Shown: positions 43,189 through 51,697 of the stretch, piece after piece
Layout: each line of letters starts with the position of its first letter
How positions within the stretch are numbered: position 1 is the stretch's first letter
NCBI RefSeq assembly: GCF_007827595.1
Contig: NZ_VISR01000003.1
Span: 62,001-126,000 of the forward strand
Direction of reading: 5' to 3'
DNA: 64,000 nucleotides
From: Streptomyces sp. BK340
GTDB taxonomy: Bacteria; Actinomycetota; Actinomycetes; Streptomycetales; Streptomycetaceae
Made by a program: the position numbers and the translations under genes
The notes under the pieces: generated by a model
What the model saw: only the letters and a program-made list of their open reading frames with translations
What the model was told of the DNA's origin: nothing
The model's database searches: none

Positions 43189-44061
43189 GTGTCGTCCCAC
43201 GACGTGAGCCGGATCGTGTCCGCCCGGGTCGGTGACCCCGGTGCCATAGCGGCAGCGGCCGTTCGCCGCGTCCGGGCGACCTCGCCGCTGGGTGAGCACG
43301 GCAAGGCGATGATCATCGCCGCGGACCATCCGGCACGGGGCGCCAACGGCGTGGGCGGTGAGCCCACCGCCATGGCGGACCGCTTCGAGCTGCTGGAACG
43401 GCTGTGCACCGCCCTGGAGCGCCCGGGCGTGACGGGGGTGCTGGGCACTGCCGACATCCTGGAGGACCTGCTGCTCCTCGGCGTCCTCGACGGCAAGAGC
43501 GTGTTCGGCTCGATGAACCGGGCCGGCCTCGCGGGGTCGGTGTTCGAGATCGACGACCGGTTCACCGGCTACGACGCCGAGACCATCGCCGCCATGGGCT
43601 TCGACGGCGGCAAGATGCTCACGCGCATCGCCCTGGACGATCCGGCCACTCCGAACGCCCTGATGGACACCGCCCGCGCCATGAACGAGCTGAACGACCA
43701 GCAACTCATCGCCATGGTCGAGCCGTTCATCTCGTCCTGGCAGGACGGGAAGATCCGCAACGACCTCTCCCCGGACGCCGTCATCAAGTCGATCACGATC
43801 GCGTCGGGGCTGGGCCGGCGTACCGCCTACACCTGGCTGAAGCTGCCCGTCGTCGACGACATGGAACGCGTACTCGCCTCCTCCACGCTGCCCACGCTGC
43901 TCCTCGGCGGCGAGGTCACCGACCCTGCCGCGGCCTTCGCCTCCTGGGGGCGGGCCCTCGAACTCCCCGCCGCGCAGGGCCTGGTCGTCGGCCGCTCCCT
44001 GCTCTACCCCTCGGACGGCGATGTCGCCGGCGCCGTCGACCGGGCGGTGAGCCTGCTGTGA
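43189..44061 (+). CDS. Class I aldolase family protein of the inositol operon (Cgl0158-like)
   Basis: 290 residues, TIM barrel. AMIIAADHPARGANG, GVLGTADILEDLLLL and LPTLLLGGEV fit the Cgl0158/DeoC-LacD-type aldolases that take the place of iolJ in actinobacterial iol operons, splitting 6-phospho-5-dehydro-2-deoxygluconate to DHAP and malonic semialdehyde. The GTG at 43189 starts 4 bp after the iolC stop with GAGAGG upstream. Stop overlaps the iolB GTG (GTGA). Confidence 0.85.
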   Translation: MSSHDVSRIVSARVGDPGAIAAAAVRRVRATSPLGEHGKAMIIAADHPARGANGVGGEPTAMADRFELLERLCTALERPGVTGVLGTADILEDLLLLGVLDGKSVFGSMNRAGLAGSVFEIDDRFTGYDAETIAAMGFDGGKMLTRIALDDPATPNALMDTARAMNELNDQQLIAMVEPFISSWQDGKIRNDLSPDAVIKSITIASGLGRRTAYTWLKLPVVDDMERVLASSTLPTLLLGGEVTDPAAAFASWGRALELPAAQGLVVGRSLLYPSDGDVAGAVDRAVSLL

Positions 44062-44291
44062 CGAGCACGAGCAAGTACCACCTGCCGAAGGGAACTTCGG
44101 CCGACGGACCCTACGGCCTCCTGGTCACGCCCGAGTCGGCGGGCCGGGGACACCCCGGCCTCAGGATCCTCACCCTGAGGCCGGGCGAGGCGCACACCCT
44201 GTCCACCGGCGACTCGGAGTTCCTGGGGCTGCCTTCGACCTGGGACTCCCAGGACACCGACGACCGGCCGCCCTTCGGAGAGAACGAATGA
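44058..44291 (+). pseudogene. iolB: 5-deoxyglucuronate isomerase gene with a large internal deletion
   Basis: The frame of 77 codons begins SKYHLPKGTSADGPYGLLVT, then LRILTLRPGEAHTLSTGDSE, the typical first 55 residues of IolB, and ends STWDSQDTDDRPPFGENE, which resembles the IolB C-terminal end (TW..Q..DPRLPL). A normal IolB is about 270-300 residues; about 200 are missing from the middle without a frame change. The metal-binding cupin barrels are lost, so isomerase activity is not expected. GTG start overlaps the aldolase stop; its own stop overlaps iolD (ATGA). Confidence 0.8.
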
Positions 44292-46171
44292 ACACCGTAC
44301 GACTGACCACTGCCCAGGCTCTCGTCCGCTTCCTGGCCAACCAGTACAGCGAGCGGGACGGGCAGGAGCAACGGCTGATCCCCGGTGTGTGGGGGATCTT
44401 CGGGCACGGCAACGTCGCCGGGATCGGGCAGGCGCTCCTTCAGGCGGCCGTCACGCAGGAAGCCGATCTTCCCTACTACCTGGCGCGCAACGAGCAGGGC
44501 ATGGTGCACGCCTCGGTGGCGTACGCCAAGATGCGCGACCGGCTGGCGACCTTCGCCTGCACCGCCTCCACCGGCCCCGGCTCCACGAACATGATCACCG
44601 GTGCGGCCCTCGCGACGACCAACCGCGTTCCGGTGCTGCTGCTGCCGTCCGACATGTTCGCCACCCGCGCCGCCGAACCGGTCCTGCAGCAACTGGAGGA
44701 CACCCGCGGCGGGGACGTCACCGTCAACGACGCCTTCCGCGCCGTGTCCAAGTACTTCGACCGCATCTCCCGGCCCGAGCAGCTCATCCCGGCCGCACTG
44801 GCCGCGATGCGCGTGCTCACCGACCCGGTCGAGACCGGCGCGGTCACGTTGGCACTGCCGCAGGACGTGCAGGCCGAGGCCCACGACTGGCCGCTCTCCT
44901 TCTTCCGGCGCCGGGTCTGGCACGCAGGCCGCCCGGTGCCGGAACCCAGCGCGGTCGAGCGGGCCGCACGGCTGCTGCGCAACGCCGAGAAGCCTCTCAT
45001 CGTCGCGGGTGGCGGCGCCGTGTACTCCGGTGCCGAGACCGAACTGCGGGCGTTCGCCGAGGCAACGGGCATCCCGGTCGCCGACACGCACGCCGGCAAG
45101 GGCGCCGTGCCCTGGGATCACCCCTGCGCCGTCGGAGGCATCGGTTCCACCGGCTCCTACGCGGCCAACGAGCTGGCCCGCGAGGCCGACGTCGTCCTCG
45201 GCATCGGCACCCGCTACAGCGACTTCACCACCGCCAGCCACACCCTCTTCGCCGACCCCGACGTCACCTTCGTCAACCTCAACGTCGCCCGCCTCGACGC
45301 CGTCAAGCACTCCGCCGAACCGCTGGTCGCCGATGCCCGCCTCGGCATCCAGGCACTCGCGGGAGCGCTGACGGACTGGGAGGTGTCCGCGGACTACCGG
45401 GCTCACACCCGCCGACTCGTCCGCCGCACGCGGGAGATCGAGGAAGAGTGCTTCGCTGCGGACCGCAACTCCGGTGAACTGCCCGCTCAGACCCAGATCC
45501 TGGGCGCGCTCAACGACGTCCTGGGCGACCGCGACGTGGTCGTCAACGCGGCCGGCTCCATGCCCGGCGATCTGCAGCAGCTGTGGCGGGCCCGCGACCC
45601 GAAGGCCTACCACGTCGAATACGCCTACTCCTGCATGGGCTACGAGGTGGCCGCCGGCGTCGGCGCCAAGATGGCCGACCCCTCCCGCGAGGTGGTCGTC
45701 CTGGTCGGCGACGGCTCCTACCTCATGATGGCCCAGGAGATCGTCACCATGGTCTCCGAAGGGCTCAAGGTCATCATCGTCCTCGTCCAGAACCACGGCT
45801 TCGCCTCCATCGGCGCCCTCTCCGAATCACTCGGCTCCCAGCGATTCGGCACCAGATACCGCTACCGCAACGACGACTCGGGCCTCCTCGACGGCGGCGT
45901 CCTGCCCCTCGACCTCGCCGCCAACGCCTCCAGCCTGGGTGCGGACGTCCTGCACGCCACCAGCGTCGAGGAGTTCCGCTCGGCGATGGAGAAGGCCAAG
46001 GCCGCCGACCGCACCACCGTCGTCCACGTCGAGACCGACCTCCACGGACCCAACCCGCCCGCGCACGGCTGGTGGGACGTCCCCGTCAGCGAAGTATCCG
46101 CCCTCGACTCCACCCGCGCCGCCTACGAGACGTACGGCGTCCACAAGCGGACCCAGCGCCACTACCTGTAA
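44288..46171 (+). CDS. iolD: 3D-(3,5/4)-trihydroxycyclohexane-1,2-dione acylhydrolase
   Basis: 627 residues, thiamine-diphosphate enzyme that opens the inositol ring. N-terminal pyrimidine domain has the conserved Glu region (YLARNEQGMVHASVAYAKM), the central domain is near residues 210-350, and the TPP motif is GDGSYLMMAQEI then VIIVLVQNHGF. Length fits the family and no key part is missing. Overlaps the broken iolB by 4 bp. Confidence 0.95.
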   Translation: MNTVRLTTAQALVRFLANQYSERDGQEQRLIPGVWGIFGHGNVAGIGQALLQAAVTQEADLPYYLARNEQGMVHASVAYAKMRDRLATFACTASTGPGSTNMITGAALATTNRVPVLLLPSDMFATRAAEPVLQQLEDTRGGDVTVNDAFRAVSKYFDRISRPEQLIPAALAAMRVLTDPVETGAVTLALPQDVQAEAHDWPLSFFRRRVWHAGRPVPEPSAVERAARLLRNAEKPLIVAGGGAVYSGAETELRAFAEATGIPVADTHAGKGAVPWDHPCAVGGIGSTGSYAANELAREADVVLGIGTRYSDFTTASHTLFADPDVTFVNLNVARLDAVKHSAEPLVADARLGIQALAGALTDWEVSADYRAHTRRLVRRTREIEEECFAADRNSGELPAQTQILGALNDVLGDRDVVVNAAGSMPGDLQQLWRARDPKAYHVEYAYSCMGYEVAAGVGAKMADPSREVVVLVGDGSYLMMAQEIVTMVSEGLKVIIVLVQNHGFASIGALSESLGSQRFGTRYRYRNDDSGLLDGGVLPLDLAANASSLGADVLHATSVEEFRSAMEKAKAADRTTVVHVETDLHGPNPPAHGWWDVPVSEVSALDSTRAAYETYGVHKRTQRHYL

Positions 46172-46184
46172 GGCACCCGCTCCC

Positions 46185-46670
46185 GTGAACACCCTTCCCC
46201 ACTGGATCAACGGCTCCCCCACTGAGGGCTCCGCCATCGCCGCGCAGCCGGTTCTCAACCCCGCCACCGGGCAAGAACAGGCCGGGTGGTGCTCGGGGGC
46301 GCACTCGACGTGGACACCGCCGTCCAGGCCGCCACCGCCGCCTTCGAGAGCTGGTCGGAATCCTCGCTGACCCAGCGCACCCAGGTGATGTTCGCCTTCC
46401 GCCGGCTCCTCGTCGAACACGAGGAAGAACTGGCCAGGATCATCTCCGCCGAACACGGCAAGACCGTCGACGACGCACGCGGCGAAATCGTCCGTGGCCG
46501 CGAGGTCGTCGAGTTCACCTGCAGCCTCGGCGCTTCGGCGGGCAAGCGCGTCCAGGCCCTCGGCGGCGCCAAGAACCACGCCGTGGTCCTCCCCGACGCC
46601 GACCTGGAGTTCGCCGCGAACCACATCACCGCGGGCGCCTACGGTTCGGCCGGCGAGCGCTGCATGGCGG
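46185..46670 (+). pseudogene. iolA: Methylmalonate-semialdehyde dehydrogenase (mmsA/iolA) remnant: frameshift, internal deletion, lost 3' end
   Basis: GTG at 46185 begins NTLPHWINGSPTEG and VLNPATGQEQA; a frame change near 46285 leads to VLGGALDVDTAVQAATAAFE, HEEELARIISAEHGKTVDDA and VRGREVVEF. At about 46525 the sequence jumps to GKRVQALGGAKNHAVVLPDA and ends at GAYGSAGERCMAV, omitting about 100 residues with the cofactor pocket. The rest (about 200 residues) is missing. Normal enzyme about 500 residues. Non-functional. Confidence 0.85.
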
Positions 46671-46671
46671 T

Positions 46672-46785
46672 GCCGCGAGGGTCGGCGAGTCCGGCCAGCG
46701 CCTTCGCCGCCGCCACGCGCGGCCCGTCGTTGAGGTGGGGGTCGACGGCGAGGGTGTGCAGGGCGTCGGCGCGACGAGGGTGAGG
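46672..46785 (-). pseudogene. HEAT-repeat protein scrap
   Basis: Minus strand reads RADALHTLAVDPHLNDGPRV then AAAKALAGLADPRGTA, one HEAT-type helix pair. It abuts the broken end of iolA (about 46670) and the transposase remnant. No start or stop context. Confidence 0.5.
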
Positions 46786-46872
46786 AACCTCTCCAGCTCA
46801 GGACGTGTCGGGTACCTCGGCAACGGTCCCGTGCGCCGCGGCCTGTTCGACAGTCAGAAACTCCACCGGCAC
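46786..46872 (-). mobile_element. N-terminal remnant of a Tn3-family transposase
   Basis: GTG at 46872 begins PVEFLTVEQAAAHGTVAEVP, closely like the start of Streptomyces Tn3-type TnpA (PVEFL..EQAAAYG), and after a stop and frame change LERFLTL follows, matching the next conserved stretch. Only about 30-35 codons remain. It borders the deleted iolA and suggests a transposon-related rearrangement. Confidence 0.6.
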
Positions 46873-47040
46873 AAGCGGACCGTAGTCGGCCGCGGGAACG
46901 CCCGGCATGCCTTCCGCGAACTCCTGCGGATCTCACAGCCGGCGCGCCGGCCACCCGTGATCAATCTCAGCGGCACTTTCTGTACCGCAACTGCCCGCAC
47001 CCGTACCCGGACCGCCATAGTAGCCATGTACAGTATCTTC

Positions 47041-47514
47041 ATGAGCGAGACTTCCGAAGGGGCCACCCCCGGTTTCCTGGTGTGGCGGCTGTCGATGAAG
47101 TGGCGGGTCGCCGTCGACCGGGCGGTGGCCCCTCTTGGCCTCACCCACGCCCAGTACTCGCTGGTGGCGTCGCTGTACGGCATGCAGCGCTCCGGCGAGC
47201 GGCCCAGTCAGCGACGGCTCGCCGACCACACCGGCCTGGAGGCGCTGTACGTCTCCAAGCTGGCCCGCAGCCTGGAGTCGGCCGGGCTGCTGGAGCGCGC
47301 CAAGGACCCGCGCGACCCGCGGGCGGTGCAGCTCGCGCTCACCGAGGAGGGCCTGGAGACCACCCGGCGGGCGATCGACGTCGTCCAGGGCCTGCTGGCC
47401 CAGCTGCTGCAGCCGCTCGGCGGTCCGGACAGCGCCCGGACCCGGGAGCTGGCCCGCGACCTGACCGCCCTGCTGGACGCCCCTCTGGACCCGGCCGCCC
47501 TCGCCCCACAGTAG
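47041..47514 (+). CDS. MarR-family transcriptional regulator
   Basis: 157 residues with winged helix: LGLTHAQYSLVASLYG, QRRLADHTGLEALYVSKLAR, wing KDPRDPRAVQLALTEEG. ATG 47041 selected; another in-frame ATG at 47026 is possible. The small TPR gene lies 50 bp downstream on the same strand. Likely autoregulated; ligand unknown. Confidence 0.92.
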   Translation: MSETSEGATPGFLVWRLSMKWRVAVDRAVAPLGLTHAQYSLVASLYGMQRSGERPSQRRLADHTGLEALYVSKLARSLESAGLLERAKDPRDPRAVQLALTEEGLETTRRAIDVVQGLLAQLLQPLGGPDSARTRELARDLTALLDAPLDPAALAPQ

Positions 47515-47564
47515 TGGAATATTGAACTACCGCGTGCCGTTGTGGCCGTCGAAGGAGGTCACGA

Positions 47565-47924
47565 GTGGAGACGCAAGTGGAGACCACGTACTACGACCAC
47601 GGCACCCCCGCCGAGCGCTGGGAGCGCGCGCAGCAGTTCTTCGCCGCCCAGGACTACGCGGGCGCCGCACGGGTGCTGGCCGGCCTGGTCGAGGAGGTGC
47701 CGGAGCAGACCGGCCCCCGGCTGCTGCTGGCCCGCGCCTACTACCACTCGGCCCAACTGCGACGGGCGGAGGCCGAGTTGCGGCTCATCGTGGAGCGCGA
47801 CCCGGTGGAGCACTACGCCCGGCTGATGCTGGGCCGCACACTCCAGCGCCAGGCCCGGCACGACGAGGCGGACCAGCACCTGCGGATCGCCTCGGCGCTC
47901 GCGGGAGACTTCCCGCAGGAGTGA
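47565..47924 (+). CDS. Small tetratricopeptide-repeat protein
   Basis: 119 residues of about three TPR units (AQQFFAAQDYAGAARVLAGL; ARAYYHSAQLRRAEAELRLI; ARLMLGRTLQRQARHDEADQ). Mediates protein contacts. GTG start at 47565 follows GAAGGAGG. Highly conserved type in Streptomyces; partner unknown. Confidence 0.88.
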   Translation: METQVETTYYDHGTPAERWERAQQFFAAQDYAGAARVLAGLVEEVPEQTGPRLLLARAYYHSAQLRRAEAELRLIVERDPVEHYARLMLGRTLQRQARHDEADQHLRIASALAGDFPQE

Positions 47925-47933
47925 CACGACGTA

Positions 47934-47969
47934 CGAAGGGCCCGGTTCCCGAGGGAATCGGGCCCTTCG
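47934..47969. terminator. Strong terminator hairpin after the TPR gene
   Basis: GAAGGGCCCGGTTCCC (47935-47950) pairs with GGGAATCGGGCCCTTC (47953-47968), one G.T pair, 2-nt loop. Sits between convergent TPR and M56 genes and can serve both. Confidence 0.85.
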
Positions 47970-48021
47970 CACGTCTCGGACCGGCCGCCCTGTCCTGTAC
48001 GTCACCGGTGCTCTCGCGAGG

Positions 48022-48951
48022 TCACAGCGGGGCCGTCGCGTTCAGGATCAGGAACAGGGTGACGGCCGAGTTCGCCGAGGACATCGCCGACACCAGGGTG
48101 CCTGCGGCGGCGCCCCAGGCGGCCAGGCCGACCGAGGTGAACGCCGAGGGCCAGGAGCGGGCCACGGGGGCGGGCGCCAGCAGGGCGGCCACCCGGCGCG
48201 GCACGGGACCGGTCGCGGCGAGCGCGGCGAGGGTGGGCGCCGGGGTGCCGTGGGACAGCAGCGCCGCCCTGCCGATCGCCCGGGCGACCGTACGCCGGTC
48301 GCCGACCGCGCGGGCCGCCTCCTCGTCCGCCCAGCGCTCGGCCGTGTAGACGACGGCGGTGCACAGCGGGCGCAGGAACGGGTTGGCCCGGGCTGCCAGC
48401 TGGGCGGCGAGCAGATGGCGGTGGTGGCGGGCAGCCAGGTGGGCGCGTTCGTGGGCGAACAGGGCGCGCCGTTCGGCGGGGGCGAGCCCGTCCAGCAGCG
48501 CGGTGGTGACGACGACCCGTCCCCGGCCGCCGGGCAGGGCGTAGGCGTACGGCGCGCTGTCGGGCAGGACGGCCACGGTCGGTCCGGGCAGGGCGGCCAG
48601 GGCGCGGTGGGCCCGGCGGGTGACCCGGTGATGGCGCCACAGGGTGCGGGCGCAGGCGGTGGCGACCACCGCGAGGGCGGGGATGGCGGCGCGGCCCGCG
48701 ACCTCGTCGTGCGGGACGGCGGCCCGTACCTCGGGGTCGGACCAGCCGTCCGGGAGGGGGTTGCCGGGCAGTTGGGCGGTGCCCACGACCATCAGCAGGG
48801 CCAGACAGAGCGTGCTGCACACGGCCATCACCACGGCGACCGTGGTGAGCAGCCGGGTGGCGGTGCGCGGGTGCAGGTGCACCTCGGCGAGCCGGGCGAC
48901 CGGCCAGGCGGACAGCGGCAGCACCAGCGGCAGGAAGACGAAGACCCCCAT
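48022..48951 (-). CDS. M56-family membrane metallopeptidase (BlaR1-like)
   Basis: 309 residues. Transmembrane helices near residues 2-20, 35-55, 88-103 and at the end; the HExxH zinc site is HERAH (167-171) in LFAHERAHLAARH, followed by the third ligand region ERWADEEA. No C-terminal beta-lactam sensor domain is present, so the signal is likely another cell-wall or membrane stress. It follows a BlaI-type repressor gene by 6 bp, the usual protease/repressor pair. Confidence 0.9.
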   Translation of the reverse strand: MGVFVFLPLVLPLSAWPVARLAEVHLHPRTATRLLTTVAVVMAVCSTLCLALLMVVGTAQLPGNPLPDGWSDPEVRAAVPHDEVAGRAAIPALAVVATACARTLWRHHRVTRRAHRALAALPGPTVAVLPDSAPYAYALPGGRGRVVVTTALLDGLAPAERRALFAHERAHLAARHHRHLLAAQLAARANPFLRPLCTAVVYTAERWADEEAARAVGDRRTVARAIGRAALLSHGTPAPTLAALAATGPVPRRVAALLAPAPVARSWPSAFTSVGLAAWGAAAGTLVSAMSSANSAVTLFLILNATAPL

Positions 48952-48957
48952 GGGCGG

Positions 48958-49389
48958 TCAGTCTTCCGTACCGCCGTCGCCGGTGCGCGGGGTGTTCCCG
49001 TTGTTCACCGAGCCCGGCCCGGCGGACTCCAGCAGCGCCCGCAGCACCTGTTCGTCGCCGGGCGGCAGGGCGGTGACGAAGCTCGCCAGGACCGCCTCGC
49101 GGTCCTGTTCGCCGTCCAGCAGACGACGCATGCGCAGCGCGGCGAGCCGGGCCACGTCGGCGGTGGGCGTCCACAGGAAGGAACGGCCCTGCCGTTCGCG
49201 GGCGACGACGTCCTTGGCGAGCAGCCGGGTGAGGATGGTGACGACGGTGGTGTAGGCGAGGTCGCCGCCGAGGCGCTCCTGCACCCAGGCGGCGCCGACC
49301 GGCCCGTCCGCCTCGCGCAGCGCGCCGAGGACCTGGCCCTCCAGTTCGCCCTGCCCGCGCCGCCGGACCCGGCCGCCGTCCCGCACCAT
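48958..49389 (-). CDS. BlaI/MecI/CopY-family transcriptional repressor
   Basis: 143 residues with winged helix: LEGQVLGALREADGPVGAAW, AYTTVVTILTRLLAKDVV. Normally cleaved by the neighbouring M56 protease. ATG at 49389; the frame continues upstream to 49482 without homology. The last 30 residues are Gly/Asn/Thr-rich and disordered. Confidence 0.9.
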   Translation of the reverse strand: MVRDGGRVRRRGQGELEGQVLGALREADGPVGAAWVQERLGGDLAYTTVVTILTRLLAKDVVARERQGRSFLWTPTADVARLAALRMRRLLDGEQDREAVLASFVTALPPGDEQVLRALLESAGPGSVNNGNTPRTGDGGTED

Positions 49390-49504
49390 GTCCCGCACTC
49401 CCCTGTTTCGTCGCCCGGTTCGCCTCCGGGGCGCCGGAGTCGGTGCCGAGAGCCCGATGGTGCTCACTTCCCGCACCGGCATCGGCGTGTCGGACCACGC
49501 TACT

Positions 49505-50911
49505 TCACGCCGGCCGTGCCCCGTACGTGCGGCGACCGCGGCGGTGCGCGATCTCGCCGAGGACGATGTCGACGGCGATGAATCCGGCCAGCGGTATGCC
49601 GAGCAGCGGCACGAAGTAGCCGAGTACGGCGATCACGGCGAGGGCCGGTACCAGGAGGTACGGCGGCACCTGTGCCCAGGCGCCGCGCGGGACGGGCCGG
49701 CCGAAGGCGGAACCGCGGCCGCGCTGCCACCACATGCGGTAACCCCACACGACGAGCAGGATCAGGGCGAGCGCGAGCAGGGCGAGGGCGATCTGGTTGG
49801 CGATGCCGAAGAGGACGCCGGTGTGCAGGTCGATTCCCCAGCGGGTGAGCTTGGCGAGCACCGGGTAGTCGGCGAACCGCAGTTCGTCGGTCACCTTGCC
49901 GGTCGCCGGGTCGACGGCGACGGAGTCCTGCTTCTCCGGCCAGCTGCGCTGGACCTGCCTGACGACGTAGGCGCTGTTCGCGTCGGCGGGCGGCACGATC
50001 TCCACGGGGTCGCCGAGCCCCTCGGCCCAGGCCGCCGCGAGCACCTTGTCGAGGCCGGCCCCGTGCCCGGCGTCCCCGCCGGTGCCGGCCGCCGTACCGT
50101 GGCCCGCGTGTTCTCCGCCGGCCGCGGCCGCGGAGACGGACGGGGTGGCCTGGCCCAGCGAGGTGCGCAGTTCGTCGATGTTGGCGCCGGCGTATGTCGA
50201 CCAGGTCAGGCCGGTCGCCGACAGGAACAGGAACCCGGCGGCGGTCCACACGCCGACCGTGCCGTGCAGGCCGAGGGTGCGGCGCCGTCCGCTGGTCCCG
50301 CGCACCTTGCGCAGGGCGCGGCGCCGGGAGAACCAGAGCACCAGGCCGCCGCCCGCGATCACCCACAGCCAGCTGGCCGCGAGCTCGCTGTAGAGCCGGC
50401 CGGTGTCGCCGAGGTGCAGGTCGCGGTGGAGTTCGTCGATCCAGGTGCGCAGCGGCAGCGCGCCGGTCGAGCCGTACTGTTCGAGAGCACCGCGGACCTT
50501 CCCGGTGGCGGGGTCCACGAACACGGCGAGGGTGTGGTCGGGGGCGACGCCCTTGACGCCGGAGAGCAGCACCCGGGTGGTCGTGCCGGGCTCGGGCGCC
50601 GGTCGTATCGCCGAGACGGTTCCCTCGGGGTGAGCCTTGCGGGCGGCGGCGACCTGGGCGGAGAGGGCGAGTTCGCGGTCCCCGGCGGGAACGGTCAGTT
50701 CATGGTCGTACACGAACTTCTCGGCCTGGAACGAGCCCGCGTACAGCAGGCCGGTGACGGCGGCGACCAGCAGGAACGGGGCGACGAGCAGGCCGGCGTA
50801 GAAGTGCAGGCGCAGCACGAGGGGGCGCAGCGGGGCCCAGCGGCCCGGGGAGGGGGCCGGGGCGGGCGGTCTGGGTGTCTCGTCGGTGGCGGGCGAGGCG
50901 GCGGTGGACAT
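49505..50911 (-). CDS. PepSY-associated membrane protein
   Basis: 468 residues with four transmembrane helices in the PepSY_TM arrangement: helix 1 RLHFYAGLLVAPFLLVAAVTG, PepSY segment, WLWVIAGGGLVLWFS, then HGTVGVWTAAGFLFLSATG, and VLFGIANQIALALLALALIL. A His/Gly-rich insertion (GGEHAGHGTAAGTGGDAGHG, about residues 295-315) could bind metal. Often linked to iron reduction or siderophore use. ATG at 50911. Confidence 0.88.
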   Translation of the reverse strand: MSTAASPATDETPRPPAPAPSPGRWAPLRPLVLRLHFYAGLLVAPFLLVAAVTGLLYAGSFQAEKFVYDHELTVPAGDRELALSAQVAAARKAHPEGTVSAIRPAPEPGTTTRVLLSGVKGVAPDHTLAVFVDPATGKVRGALEQYGSTGALPLRTWIDELHRDLHLGDTGRLYSELAASWLWVIAGGGLVLWFSRRRALRKVRGTSGRRRTLGLHGTVGVWTAAGFLFLSATGLTWSTYAGANIDELRTSLGQATPSVSAAAAGGEHAGHGTAAGTGGDAGHGAGLDKVLAAAWAEGLGDPVEIVPPADANSAYVVRQVQRSWPEKQDSVAVDPATGKVTDELRFADYPVLAKLTRWGIDLHTGVLFGIANQIALALLALALILLVVWGYRMWWQRGRGSAFGRPVPRGAWAQVPPYLLVPALAVIAVLGYFVPLLGIPLAGFIAVDIVLGEIAHRRGRRTYGARPA

Positions 50912-51044
50912 CGGCTGGCTTCTCCGGGGGACTCGGGTCGGAAGCGGGGCGGTCCAGTAGTCGGATCGCGAAGGACCCGGGTTCCCCGGAGTGTTGGTGT
51001 CCTGTGCCACAGGGTGCGGCAGGTGGGCATGGCATCCTGACGCG

Positions 51045-51689
51045 ATGGCACCTCCCAGTGATCGCGCCCTTCTCGCCGAGCGGGTCGAGGAACTCCTCGC
51101 GGCCGGCGGCCCCTTGCCCATCGTCGCGGCCGGACTGCCGGTCCTGCGCCAGGGCACCGAACCGTACGACGGTCAGCTCGGTCCCGCTCTGCTGGACCGC
51201 TTCGTGGAGGCCCTGCGCGTCACCATGCACGCGGCACCGGGCGTGGGCCTGGCCGCGCCGCAGGTCGGCGTACCGCTGCGGATCGCGGTGATCGAGGACC
51301 CGGCACCGGTGCCGGAGGAGGTGGCGCTGGCCCGGGGCCGGGTGCCGCAGCCGTTCCGGGTCCTGGTCAACCCGTCGTACGAGCCGGCCGGCACCGCCCG
51401 TGCCGCGTTCTTCGAAGGCTGTCTGAGCGTGCCGGGCTGGCAGGCCGTGGTGGCCCGGCACGCCGAGGTGCGGCTGCGGGGCCAGGACGAGCACGGCCGT
51501 GAACTGGACGAGGTGTTCACGGGCTGGCCCGCCCGTATCGTCCAGCACGAGACGGACCACCTCGACGGCCTGCTCTATCTCGACCGTGCCGAACTGCGTT
51601 CCCTGTCCACGAACGAGGCGGTGGCTGCCCGCTGGGGACAGCCCACCCCGCATCCGGCGGCCGAGGCGCTGGGCTTCGAACTGCCCTGA
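51045..51689 (+). CDS. def: Peptide deformylase
   Basis: 214 residues. Removes formyl groups from nascent proteins. Motif 1 GVGLAAPQVG, motif 2 EGCLSVPGW with the metal-ligand Cys, motif 3 QHETDHLDG with two His and catalytic Glu. ATG at 51045. Streptomyces genomes carry several def genes; this one is solitary and convergent with the flavoprotein gene. Confidence 0.95.
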   Translation: MAPPSDRALLAERVEELLAAGGPLPIVAAGLPVLRQGTEPYDGQLGPALLDRFVEALRVTMHAAPGVGLAAPQVGVPLRIAVIEDPAPVPEEVALARGRVPQPFRVLVNPSYEPAGTARAAFFEGCLSVPGWQAVVARHAEVRLRGQDEHGRELDEVFTGWPARIVQHETDHLDGLLYLDRAELRSLSTNEAVAARWGQPTPHPAAEALGFELP

Positions 51690-51697
51690 GCGGGACG

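Noticed and set aside
44111..45796. 561-residue minus-strand open frame opposite iolD
   Set aside because: Complementary shadow of iolD, which has all thiamine enzyme motifs.
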